In this document: piece by piece, positions 24,556 to 33,753 of the stretch | Position numbering within the stretch: the first letter of the stretch is position 1 | How the letters are laid out: each line of letters opens with the position of its first letter | Source of the DNA: Wyeomyia smithii | Taxonomy: Eukaryota > Arthropoda > Insecta > Diptera > Culicidae | Reading direction: 5' to 3' | NCBI RefSeq assembly: GCF_029784165.1 | Contig: NC_073695.1 | Span: forward strand, 159,951,622 to 160,015,621 | Length of the DNA stretch: 64,000 bases | Translations under genes and position numbers: made by a program | Notes under the pieces: model-generated | The model's database searches: none | What the model was told of the DNA's origin: nothing | What the model saw: the letters and a program-made list of their open reading frames with translations, nothing else

Positions 24556-24590
24556 CATTCTGTGCCGAACACGCATCAGTACTGGACGTG
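24555..24590 (+). promoter_or_regulatory. Internal RNA polymerase II promoter of I element A (Inr + DPE)
   Basis: TCATTC at 24555-24560 matches the arthropod initiator TCAKTY, with its A at 24557 as +1. GGACGTG at 24584-24590 matches the DPE consensus RGWCGTG and lies exactly at +28 to +34. No TATA box is needed in this promoter class, known from Drosophila I and Jockey elements. The initiator T is the last base of the target duplication in this copy. Confidence 0.75.
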
Positions 24591-25002
24591 TTTGGTGATC
24601 GGTCCGATAGAGTATAAAACAAAAGACGTGTGAACAAGTGTTGGCATTGTTTGCCTGGTCGAGTGAAATAAATCCGGGTTCAAGGTCCTTCCTTTGTGCA
24701 ACTGTTTCGCATCGTGACTGCCAGCTGGTGCGTAAGCCGATTTGGCTGCTGGCTGGATTGTGCTACAGCAGTGGACGAGACACAAACGAGGAAAAAGAAG
24801 AAGCCATCAGTGTCAGCGAGTTGTATCGCTGTGTGGAGTGATCTCACACCTGGCTCGCTGCTGGTGGCTGTTTGGTGCTGCTGTATTGGTGCTACTGGCT
24901 GTAACGGCTGCTACTTCGAACGATCGGACAACCAACCTTACTGGAAGGGAGAAATAAAAAGGTACGTGTTCTTGTCAGCGCTAGTGCGCTAAACTTAGCG
25001 CG

Positions 25003-26373
25003 ATGGATGTAGATCCCTCGCCTCCCGCGCCACCATCCCCGAACCCCTCTGACCCTGACCCTTCTGTTACCCCCTCCCCTGTTCATTCTTCAGTCCCCCC
25101 TCGCCCCAGGCTTTACCCAGACGGAGCCCAGGGCAGCTATACTGTTTATTTTCGGCCAAAGGCAGGACCGAAATCGAAAAAGTTGAACCTCTTGCAGATT
25201 TCTAAAGACCTGACGAAGGAGTACAAGGGCGTGACCGAAATTTCCAAGGTCCGGCCTAACAAGCTCCGTGTCGTGGTCGGTAACCTGAAAGAGGCCAACG
25301 ATATAGCTTGCTCTGAGCTCTTCACACGCGAGTATCGCGTTTACATACCCGCACGAGACGTGGAGATCGACGGTGTCATAACCGATTCGAGTCTGTCCGT
25401 CGAGTGTATACTGCAAAGTGCCAAAGGGTGCTTTAAGAACAAAACGTGTCCCGAAGTAAAGGTGCTCGACTGCAAGCAATTGCGGTCAGCATCGATCATC
25501 GGTGGCAAAACAGTATACACTCCGTCAGACTCGTTTCGAGTTACGTTCGCCGGGTCTGCACTACCAAGCCACGTCTCGATCCACCGGGTTCGTCTCCCTG
25601 TGAGGCTCTACGTGCCCCGCGTCATGAACTGCCTGAATTGCAAGCAGTTAGGCCATACAGCCGCCTACTGCTGCAATAAGGCACGTTGTGGCAAGTGTGG
25701 GGAGTCTCATGCGGAAGATTCTTGCAGTGTTAACGCTGAAAAGTGTATTCACTGCGGAGAAAATCTGCATGAGCTCTCGACATGTGCGGTGTACATGCAG
25801 CGCAGGGATAAAATAAAACGGTCTCTCAAAGAGCGTTCAAAGCGTTCCTACGCTGACATGCTGAAGAAGACCGTTACCACTTCTCCCGTTACTTCGAACC
25901 CCTTCGATCTGTTGCCCTCTGAGGAAACCGATTCTGACGATTCACCAGCGGGAGCATCTTACGCCAATCCTGGGGAGTCTAGAAAGAGGAAAAATATTTC
26001 CTCCCCTAAACTTCCCAGAAAAGGTCCTAAGATTTCTCAAAGTGAAATGAAAGTTACAAACAAACCAAACAGTGCTGCGGAAAAACCGAAGCAAACTCCT
26101 CCTGGGCTGGCAAATTTAAAGTCCCAGAAGGAGTTCCCAGCACTGCCAGGAACATCTAAAACCCCAGTTGCTCCTTTTACACTCCCAGTTGATGAAACAA
26201 ACTCTGGATTAGTGAAATTTTCTGACATTGTGGACTGGATTTTTGAAACTTTCAATGTACCCGATCCAATTAAAATTTTTCTTACAGCATTCCTCCCAAC
26301 AGTTAGATCATTTTTGAAGCAGTTGACTGCCCAATGGCCTCTCCTTGCAGCGATTGTATCCTTCGATGCCTAA
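25003..26373 (+). CDS. I element A ORF1: gag-like nucleic-acid-binding protein, 456 aa
   Basis: Binds element RNA to form the retrotransposition particle and probably has nucleic-acid chaperone activity (family knowledge). The ATG at 25003 starts MDVDPSPPAPPSP, a Pro/Ser-rich tail of about 40 residues. A folded RNA-binding-like region follows (YTVYFRPKAGPKSKKLN to ARDVEIDGVI, about residues 45-125). Three cysteine knuckles lie at residues 210-270 (CLNCKQLGHTAAYC, CGKCGESHAEDSC, CIHCGENLHELSTC). A basic stretch, NPFDLLPSEE, a Lys/Pro-rich linker and a hydrophobic C-terminus complete it. It differs from copy B at three residues (NLHE/SLHE and KNIS/KSVS). The stop overlaps the ORF2 start. Confidence 0.92.
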   Translation: MDVDPSPPAPPSPNPSDPDPSVTPSPVHSSVPPRPRLYPDGAQGSYTVYFRPKAGPKSKKLNLLQISKDLTKEYKGVTEISKVRPNKLRVVVGNLKEANDIACSELFTREYRVYIPARDVEIDGVITDSSLSVECILQSAKGCFKNKTCPEVKVLDCKQLRSASIIGGKTVYTPSDSFRVTFAGSALPSHVSIHRVRLPVRLYVPRVMNCLNCKQLGHTAAYCCNKARCGKCGESHAEDSCSVNAEKCIHCGENLHELSTCAVYMQRRDKIKRSLKERSKRSYADMLKKTVTTSPVTSNPFDLLPSEETDSDDSPAGASYANPGESRKRKNISSPKLPRKGPKISQSEMKVTNKPNSAAEKPKQTPPGLANLKSQKEFPALPGTSKTPVAPFTLPVDETNSGLVKFSDIVDWIFETFNVPDPIKIFLTAFLPTVRSFLKQLTAQWPLLAAIVSFDA

Positions 26374-29300
26374 TTCAACTGCTTATATGAAGGATTCTAT
26401 CTCTGTCTTACAGTGGAATTGTAGAAGTATTTTACCAAAAATTGATTCGTTTAAAGTTTTGATAAATAAAAACAAATGCGATGCATTTTCCCTTTGTGAA
26501 ACTTGGCTTACTTCAAATATTGATCTCAACTTCCATGATTTTAATATTATTCGCCTTGATCGAGACACCCCATATGGAGGAGTACTTTTAGGGATTAAAA
26601 AGTGCTATTCTTTCTATCGTATTAACCTCCCCTCGATTCCAGGCATCGAAGTTGTCGCATGTCAAATGACAATACAAGGTAAAGAGCTTTGTATTGCCTC
26701 AATATATATTCCCCCCAGAGCACAGGTTGGGCAACGGCTGCTCTTTGATTTAATAGAACTTCTTCCCTCGCCACGTTTGATTTTGGGAGACTTCAACTCT
26801 CATGGCGTGGCTTGGGGTTCCCCATACAATGATAACCGCTCCTCTTTAATCTATAACCTTTGCGATGACTTCGACATGACTATTTTAAACAACGGTGAAA
26901 TGACACGTATCCCGAAACCTCCAGCGCGCCCAAGCGCTTTGGATCTATCCTTATGTTCGACGTCGCTACGGTTGGATTGCACATGGAAGGTAATCCTCGA
27001 TCCTCACGGTAGCGACCATCTGCCTATTCTTATTTCAATTACTAACGGGTCAACTCGCATGCGACCAATTGACATTCCGTATGACCTCACACGAAATGTC
27101 GATTGGAAGTTATACGAGGAAATGATTTCAAAAGCGGTCGAGTCGATTCAACATCATTCACCACTTGAAGAATACAACCTCCTCGCGGGCTTGATTCTCG
27201 ACGCCGCGTTGCAAGCCCAAACGAAGAAATATCCCGGCGTAACGATCAAAGAACGGCCTCCCACTCCGTGGTGGGACCAAGAGTGCTCCGATGTCTACAC
27301 GCAAAGATCCGACGCGTTTAAGGCCTACCAGACGGGAGGTATACCTGGCGACTATTTACGGTATTCGGAGCTTGATACCAAGCTTAAAAGCTTGGCTAAA
27401 GCAAAGAAACGTGGATATTGGCGTCGGTTCGTGAACGAGACGTCGAGGGAGACATCGATGAGCACTCTTTGGAACACAGCCCGAAGAATGCGGAATCGCG
27501 TAACGGTCAACGAAAGCGAGGAGTCTTCAAGTAGGTGGATATTTGATTTTGCCAGGAAAGTATGTCCGGACTCTGTTCCTGAGCAAAATATTGTTCGCGA
27601 TGCGTCTCCGGGCCACGACGCGATAGAACCACCTTTTACGATGGCAGAACTTTCAGTTGCCCTCCTGTCCTGTAACAATAACGCGCCTGGATTAGATAGA
27701 ATCAAATTCAACTTGTTGAAGAATCTACCCGGCAATGCCAAGAGGCGCTTGTTGAACTTGTTCAATAAGTTCCTGGAGCAAAACATTGTACCGCAGGATT
27801 GGAGGCAAGTGAAGGTGATCGCCATCCAAAAACCAGGGAAACCAGCTTCTAATCACAACTCTTATAGGCCGATTGCAATGCTATCCTGTATCCGGAAATT
27901 GATGGAAAAAATGATACTCCGTCGTTTAGACCACTGGGTCGAATCAAATGGTCTACTATCAGAAACTCAATTTGGCTTCCGCCGTGCCAAAGGGACGAAT
28001 GATTGTCTTGCGTTGCTTTCAACAGATATTCAGCTGGCGTATGCTCGTAAAGAACAAATGGCGTCTGCGTTCTTGGACATTAAGGGGGCTTTTGATTCCG
28101 TTTCTATTGACATTCTTTCGGGTAAACTTCACCGACAAGGATTTTCTCCAATTTTGAACAATTTTTTGCACAATTTGTTGTCCGAAAAGCACATGCATTT
28201 TACGCATGGCGATTTGGCAACTTTTCGCATTAGCTACATGGGTCTTCCCCAGGGCTCATGTTTAAGCCCCCTTCTTTACAACTTTTATGTAAATGACATC
28301 GACGAATGTCTGGCAAATTCATGCACGATAAGACAACTTGCAGACGACAGTGTAATCTCTGTTACAGGAGCCAAAGCTGCCGATTTGCAAGGACCATTGC
28401 AAGATACCTTGGACAATTTGTCTGCTTGGGCTTTACAGCTAGGTATCGAATTCTCTCCGGAGAAGACTGAGATAGTAGTTTTTTCTAGGAAGCATGAACC
28501 TGCTCAGCTTCAAACACAATTAATGGGTAAAACGATTTCTCAGGTTTTGGTACACAAATATCTTGGTGTCTGGTTCGACTCTAAAGGCACCTGGGGTTGT
28601 CACGTGAGGTATCTGATGAAAAAATGTCAACAAAGAGTGAATTTTCTTCGTACAATAACCGGACAACGGTGGGGAGCCCATCCAGGAGACCTTATAAGGC
28701 TTTACCAAACAACGATATTGTCTGTTATTGAATACGGGTGTTTCTGCTTCCGCTCCGCAGCAAACACACATTTGATCAAACTGGAGCGAATACAATATCG
28801 TTGTTTGCGTATCGCCTTAGGTTGCATGCAGTCGACCCATACGATGAGTTTGGAGGTTTTAGCTGGAGTACTACCATTGAAAAACCGCTTCTGGAGCCTG
28901 TCTTCTCGTATTCTAATCAAATGTGAGGTCTTGAACCGTCCCGTGATTGAAAATTTTGAAAGGTTAATCGAACTTAATTCTCAAACCCGTTTTATGACAT
29001 TGTATTTCAATCACATGTCCCAAAATATTAACCCTTCTTCGAATATTCCAAATCGTGTCGACTTATCAAATACTTCTGATTCTACTGTGTTTTTCGATAC
29101 ATCCATGATAGAAGAAACTCGTGGAATCCCGGATCATTTACGCGTGCAGCAGATCCCTAAAATTTTTCCCAATAAATATCGAAACATCAACTGCGACAAT
29201 ATGTACTACACTGACGGATCACTTCTTGATGGGTCCACTGGCTTCGGTATCTTCAATAACAATTTAACCGTCTCCCATAAGCTCGATAATCCTGCTTCTG

Positions 29301-30052
29301 TTTACGTCGCAGAATTAGCTGCAATTCAGTACACCCTAGGGATTATCGAAAAAATGCCCACGGACCATTATTTCATCTTTACGGACAGTCTCAGTTCCAT
29401 TGAGGCTCTCCGATCGATGAAAGATGTTAAGCACTCTCCGTATTTCCTGGGGAAAATACGGGAACATCTGAGTGCTTTATCCGAAAAATCTACTCAGATT
29501 ACCTTAGCGTGGGTCCCTTCTCACTGCTCGATACCGGGTAATGAGAAAGCGGACTCTTTGGCTAAGGTGGGCGCAACAAACGGTGATATTTATGAAAGAC
29601 CAATTGCCTTTAATGAATTTTTCGCACTTGTACGTCAGAATACGATCATCAGTTGGCAAAATGCTTGGACCAGAGGGGAATTGGGAAGGTGGTTACATTC
29701 CATAATCCCCAAAGTATCGACGAACCCGTGGTTCAAGGGGTTGGATGTAGGTCGGGATTTCATTTGCGTGATGTCCCGGCTTATGTCCAATCACTATAGA
29801 TTTGACGCGCTCCTCCGTCGTGTTGGGCTCGGGGAAAGTGGTATCTGTGCCTGTGGTGAAGGTTATCACGACATAGAGCATGTGGTTTGGTCATGCCCTG
29901 TACACCGTGACGCCAGGTCTAAATTAATAGCTTCCCTGCAGGCCGAGGGTAGACAGCCGGCTGTTCCTGTTCGTGATGTCTTGGCGAGCCGTGACCTATC
30001 CTACATGTCCCTTATATACGTTTTCCTGAAATCCATCCACGCCCCAGTCTAG
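26366..30052 (+). CDS. I element A ORF2: endonuclease, reverse transcriptase and RNase H, 1,228 aa
   Basis: Performs target nicking and target-primed reverse transcription. The start ATG at 26366 overlaps the ORF1 stop (ATGCCTAA, 8 nt), which suggests termination-reinitiation. The APE endonuclease has QWNCRS (residues 17-22), CETWL, GDFNSHG and SDHLPI (about 214-219). The reverse transcriptase has SYRPIAML, FGFRRAKGTND, LDIKGAFDSV (about 569-578), GLPQGSCLSPLLYN and the catalytic LADD (658-661). RNase H has YTDGSLLDG (D950), a glutamate in VAELAAIQYT, FTDSLSSIEAL and WVPSHCSIPGNEKAD. A C-terminal Cys/His motif starts at residue 1161 (CACGEGYHDIEH...C). All catalytic residues I can check are present and the frame has no stop. 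Confidence 0.95.
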   Translation: MPNSTAYMKDSISVLQWNCRSILPKIDSFKVLINKNKCDAFSLCETWLTSNIDLNFHDFNIIRLDRDTPYGGVLLGIKKCYSFYRINLPSIPGIEVVACQMTIQGKELCIASIYIPPRAQVGQRLLFDLIELLPSPRLILGDFNSHGVAWGSPYNDNRSSLIYNLCDDFDMTILNNGEMTRIPKPPARPSALDLSLCSTSLRLDCTWKVILDPHGSDHLPILISITNGSTRMRPIDIPYDLTRNVDWKLYEEMISKAVESIQHHSPLEEYNLLAGLILDAALQAQTKKYPGVTIKERPPTPWWDQECSDVYTQRSDAFKAYQTGGIPGDYLRYSELDTKLKSLAKAKKRGYWRRFVNETSRETSMSTLWNTARRMRNRVTVNESEESSSRWIFDFARKVCPDSVPEQNIVRDASPGHDAIEPPFTMAELSVALLSCNNNAPGLDRIKFNLLKNLPGNAKRRLLNLFNKFLEQNIVPQDWRQVKVIAIQKPGKPASNHNSYRPIAMLSCIRKLMEKMILRRLDHWVESNGLLSETQFGFRRAKGTNDCLALLSTDIQLAYARKEQMASAFLDIKGAFDSVSIDILSGKLHRQGFSPILNNFLHNLLSEKHMHFTHGDLATFRISYMGLPQGSCLSPLLYNFYVNDIDECLANSCTIRQLADDSVISVTGAKAADLQGPLQDTLDNLSAWALQLGIEFSPEKTEIVVFSRKHEPAQLQTQLMGKTISQVLVHKYLGVWFDSKGTWGCHVRYLMKKCQQRVNFLRTITGQRWGAHPGDLIRLYQTTILSVIEYGCFCFRSAANTHLIKLERIQYRCLRIALGCMQSTHTMSLEVLAGVLPLKNRFWSLSSRILIKCEVLNRPVIENFERLIELNSQTRFMTLYFNHMSQNINPSSNIPNRVDLSNTSDSTVFFDTSMIEETRGIPDHLRVQQIPKIFPNKYRNINCDNMYYTDGSLLDGSTGFGIFNNNLTVSHKLDNPASVYVAELAAIQYTLGIIEKMPTDHYFIFTDSLSSIEALRSMKDVKHSPYFLGKIREHLSALSEKSTQITLAWVPSHCSIPGNEKADSLAKVGATNGDIYERPIAFNEFFALVRQNTIISWQNAWTRGELGRWLHSIIPKVSTNPWFKGLDVGRDFICVMSRLMSNHYRFDALLRRVGLGESGICACGEGYHDIEHVVWSCPVHRDARSKLIASLQAEGRQPAVPVRDVLASRDLSYMSLIYVFLKSIHAPV

Positions 30053-30443
30053 TCCCGTTCCCCTCCGTCTACACCCAACAAAACGACAAGAACACGTTTG
30101 AACCTTAAGCACAAAACCAGCAACCAGACCCCGCACAATAGAACCAGGACCCAAGGACTACGAGCCTCTGTCCCAACTCACGACATCGTGGCTCAGCAGA
30201 ACGAATCCATACATGCCATTCGACGATTATCAGACGACCATTGAACAACAAAACACTGATTGGAAATCCCATGCTAGTTTTAAGTTAGACTTAATTTCAG
30301 CTCGTAGTCGGCAGCGAGGATAAAAAATTTGCTTTAGTTTTTAAGTCATCAGATATAATTGGCGCCGTTAAACATTAAATTGTATTTGTGCCGTGTCAAA
30401 TAAATGTTATGTGAAGAAAAAAAAAAAAAATACGGATACAATT

Positions 30444-31314
30444 ATATAATTCATCAAAGAAAAACCGTCGAATGACGGAGAAACCTTAAAGTTCATTATC
30501 CAAAACTCCTATACAAAAGGCTGCTTTATAATCTATAGAGATACCCGATGAAAATTAACTGTTTATGCGCAAGAAGTTTTGATTTAATAGTGGTACTTCA
30601 TTCAGTTAACCATAGTGTAGCTCTTTCTTTTTGCGCACCCACATGCTACACATTCGAAGACACTTCTTTCCCGTAGTTGGCAAGCATGACCAGAAGGGAA
30701 ACTAAAAACATTTTCTCTTTTTTGCGATGAGCAATTGGTCGATTATTCATTCTCACATCTACTGGAGGTGATAACTAAATTTCTAATAAAACTGCTCTTG
30801 GTTCTCACCCGAAATAGAATATATGACATTGCAACGGTAGCCTTTATGAACCAAAACATAGAAATTATATTTTCAAAAGACAGATGAAATATCGCTCGAT
30901 AATGTAAACTAGATTTGCAATATTTTCTACGCAGTTTATTTTTTGAAAATAATTCGCATCGTGTAATAACACAACAGCCGGCTAATGAAAATAGCAGCAG
31001 TTTTAAAACGAATCACGAAGCTCGTTCTGTTTGTACCTGGGATATGAATCATCGTGTCTACTCTATCAACCAGCCACACGCACTCGCACTCGCACTCGCG
31101 AGTGCTAGCGTTCAAGAATCCGATGTGCACAAGCGAGAACGAGTATAGATGTGTACACTCGCGCACGGCGCAAGCATCAGCCACTCGCGAAATATTTCTT
31201 TCCTTTGTGAACTGTTCGTAGCGGCCGGCAGAAGAGTGAGAGTAAGGGGACATACTTTTCATATTCACATGAGAATGAATAGGACACAGCTGCTTCTCAC
31301 TCTCTTAGCAACAC
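30444..31314. other. Spacer between I element A and the tandem array
   Basis: No recognised gene. It contains a short GAGTGCGAGTG-type repeat (about 31079-31105, CACTCGCACTCGCACTCG followed by CGAGTG) able to fold back on itself. Confidence 0.5.
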
Positions 31315-33305
31315 TGGATGCGGTTAGACTTTAATAAATTGAAGGACGAAGAAGTGAGAACAAAATACCAGCAGAAGGTTGACTGACTATTGGAAAGAGA
31401 GAGCGCCAACAGAACTGACTCCCCCGAAACCGCATGGGACAAAATGGAAGCAAATATAAAAGAAGTTGCTGCATCGGTACTACAAGCCACAAGATCCCCC
31501 CCTACTCCTCGGAAAAAGGAAGCGAAGAAGAATGCATTCATAGCCAATCAAAACTGGTTGGCGGACAGACATAATCCTGCCCTGAGGAAAAACGCTAGGG
31601 AAGCGCAGAAAAGGAAGGCTGAAGCATATCAACTGCATTTCTCAGAGAAAGTGGAGACATTTTTTGAGAACATCAAAAACGAGAACACTCTGTCAAGAAT
31701 GACAAAAACGCTCCGTTTTATCAAATCACACAAGAGATAGGTTGAAAGCAAAACACGAAGTTACATCAGTATCCAAAAATGACAACAAAAACTCCAAGAG
31801 TTCAATGCGATTCAGAATGAAATAACCACCCTCTTACCGGAAGACGATGGTAGGCTGGCAGGACCAGAACCATCTCGTGTTGAACTGAACTCCATCATGT
31901 GGCAAATACGAAACAATAGTGCCCCCGGAGTAGATAGCATTAACAACGAATTGTTGAAATATGGCTCAGAAAAACTGCAGAAAGAAATCTTGGACGTTTT
32001 AAAAACCGCCTTCTTCTCCAATGAGATCCCTGCAAAGTTGACTACCACGGTGCAAATCCCTATTCCAAAACCCCCAACTGCCAAAACAACCGACGACTAC
32101 AGATGCATAACACTATGCCCAAAAATCTATAAAATCTATGCCAAAATGTTGCTGAACAGATTGAGAAACCAAATGAACCCGATCCCAAGCTATCCGATGG
32201 CCTTCCAATCGAAGAGAAGTGCAGCGGATCAAATCTTCGTAGTAAGAAGGATTCTCGACGAACGCTGGCGGAAAGGCTGCTAAACGATCGTGGTCTCGAT
32301 AGAAATCAGACAAGCCTTCGACAGGCTTGACACGACTAAAGCGGCAGCCAATCTGCAAGATATGGGCATTGCTCAGGCTCTTATAAATAGAATTACCAAT
32401 ACGTGCCTGTTCGAATGGACGTCCATACAGTGGTGTGGACAATGCACAACCACAATCAACAAGACAAGAGGGATAGAGCAGGGTTGCCCCTTGAGCCCTG
32501 AATTATTCATAATAATGCTGCACCACGTTTTGCTGTCACTCCAGGAATTCTGAGAAAAAATCAAAAGTGCTAATTAGAGACCCCTTCAACACAAACAACG
32601 AGAAACCTGATTCAACGCGAAAATTTGGCAAACATGAATTGACAGTAGTCACCATGCTCAAATACCTCGGGCTGCACAACACAAATAGCTTGTCAAGACG
32701 CATTACCACTGCTGAGCGCATTCAAAAGGCCTATAAAGCCTTCTCTGCGCTTTCATTAAGGAGCATAGAATGGAATGGAATACGGGGAAATCCCTATACC
32801 ACTACCTAATCACGCCAGTGGTCACGTACGGAATGGAAGTGTCAACGATTCTCAAGCAAAACAGGAGCTCTCTCAGTAGAATGGAAAACGAAATGTTGCT
32901 AACCCTCAAGGAATTGAGCAAAAGAGAAAAACTACTCACCCAGGACTCACAAAATACGGACGGAAATACGGAACACTGAGCCCAACCCAGAAGTTGCAGA
33001 AGATAACAGGGATCCGGATCATCCTGACTCGAACCCTAATCTGGCACCGATTTGGCTTGATAATCGGACAATAAACAACCAAATTCGCATCGCAAGACTA
33101 AGGTTCTTCGGCCACATCCTAAGAAGCGCGGGAATAGCGTACTCAAGAGAGCACTGGAGTTCAAAGTGCCCATCGCGAAGAAAAAGGGAAGACCGGCGTA
33201 CTCATGGAGAAACTGCATAAGATAAGATATTGAAAGTTAATGAAGCGAGCATAGAATATAAATCAAATTTTAACCCCTTTTCCGCGCACAACAACAATAA
33301 GGAAA
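31315..33305 (+). pseudogene. RTE-like element, array copy 1, left part (ORF2 remnant)
   Basis: Begins abruptly at GGATGCGGTTAGAC, within the coding region as judged by copies 2 and 3. It reads the linker (KKEAKKNAFIANQNWLA), then reverse transcriptase blocks (NNSAPGVDSINNELLK, DDYRCITLCPKIYKIYAK, FQSKRSAADQIFVVRR, ALINRITNTCLFEWTS, IEQGCPLSPELFIIM). TAG at 31738-31740 and TAA at 32281-32283 are in frame. A deletion at about 32550 removes the block holding YADD that is present in copies 2 and 3. The 3' part is broken further and then interrupted by I element B at 33306, resuming at 39184. The RTE assignment is tentative. Confidence 0.75.
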
Positions 33306-33341
33306 TCATTCTGTGCCGAACACGCATCAGTACTGGACGTG
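33306..33341 (+). promoter_or_regulatory. Internal RNA polymerase II promoter of I element B (Inr + DPE)
   Basis: Same architecture as copy A: TCATTC at 33306-33311 with +1 A at 33308 and GGACGTG at 33335-33341, again at +28 to +34. Here the leading T is not part of the target duplication, which indicates it is transcribed or added with the element. Confidence 0.75.
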
Positions 33342-33753
33342 TTTGGTGATCGGTCCGATAGAGTATAAAACAAAAGACGTGTGAACAAGTGTTGGCATTG
33401 TTTGCCTGGTCGAGTGAAATAAATCCGGGTTCAAGGTCGTTCCTTTGTGCAACTGTTTCGCATCGTGACTGCCAGCTGGTGCGTAAGCCGATTTGGCTGC
33501 TGGCTGGATTGCGCTACAGCAGTGGACGAGACACAAACGAGGAAAAAGAAGAAGCCATCAGTGTCAGCGAGTCGTATCGCTGTGTGGAGTGATCTCACAC
33601 CTGGCTCGCTGCTGGTGGCTGTTTGGTGCTGCTGTATTGGTGCTGCTGGCTGTAACGGCTGCTACTTCGAACGATCGGACAACCAACCTTACTGGAAGGG
33701 AGAAATAAAAAGGTACGTGTTCTTGTCAGCGCTAGTGCGCTAAACATAGCGCG

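Larger units (their letters stand above)
24556..30428 (+). mobile_element. Full-length I-clade non-LTR retrotransposon, copy A, apparently intact
   Basis: About 5.87 kb: 5' UTR with promoter, ORF1 (456 aa), ORF2 (1,228 aa with endonuclease, reverse transcriptase and RNase H), 3' UTR and a poly(A) tail. It is flanked by the 15-bp duplication AATACGGATACAATT (24541-24555 and 30429-30443). Presence of RNase H after the reverse transcriptase and of triple zinc knuckles in ORF1 supports the I clade (I element/MosquI-like). The 5' end is complete, as shown by identity of the start with copy B. Both frames are open, so it may be active or very recently inserted. Confidence 0.93.

Noticed and set aside
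24638..24992. Short open frames of 67-98 codons in the I element 5' UTR (also 33389-33743)
   Set aside because: No recognisable domain, and they overlap each other in different frames. They may act as upstream ORFs, but the sequence alone does not support proteins.
27352..28207. Minus-strand and off-frame open frames of 60-157 codons inside the I element ORF2 (repeated in copy B)
   Set aside because: They lie opposite or out of phase with a well supported 1,228-codon frame and merely mirror it; both copies have them because the sequence is the same.
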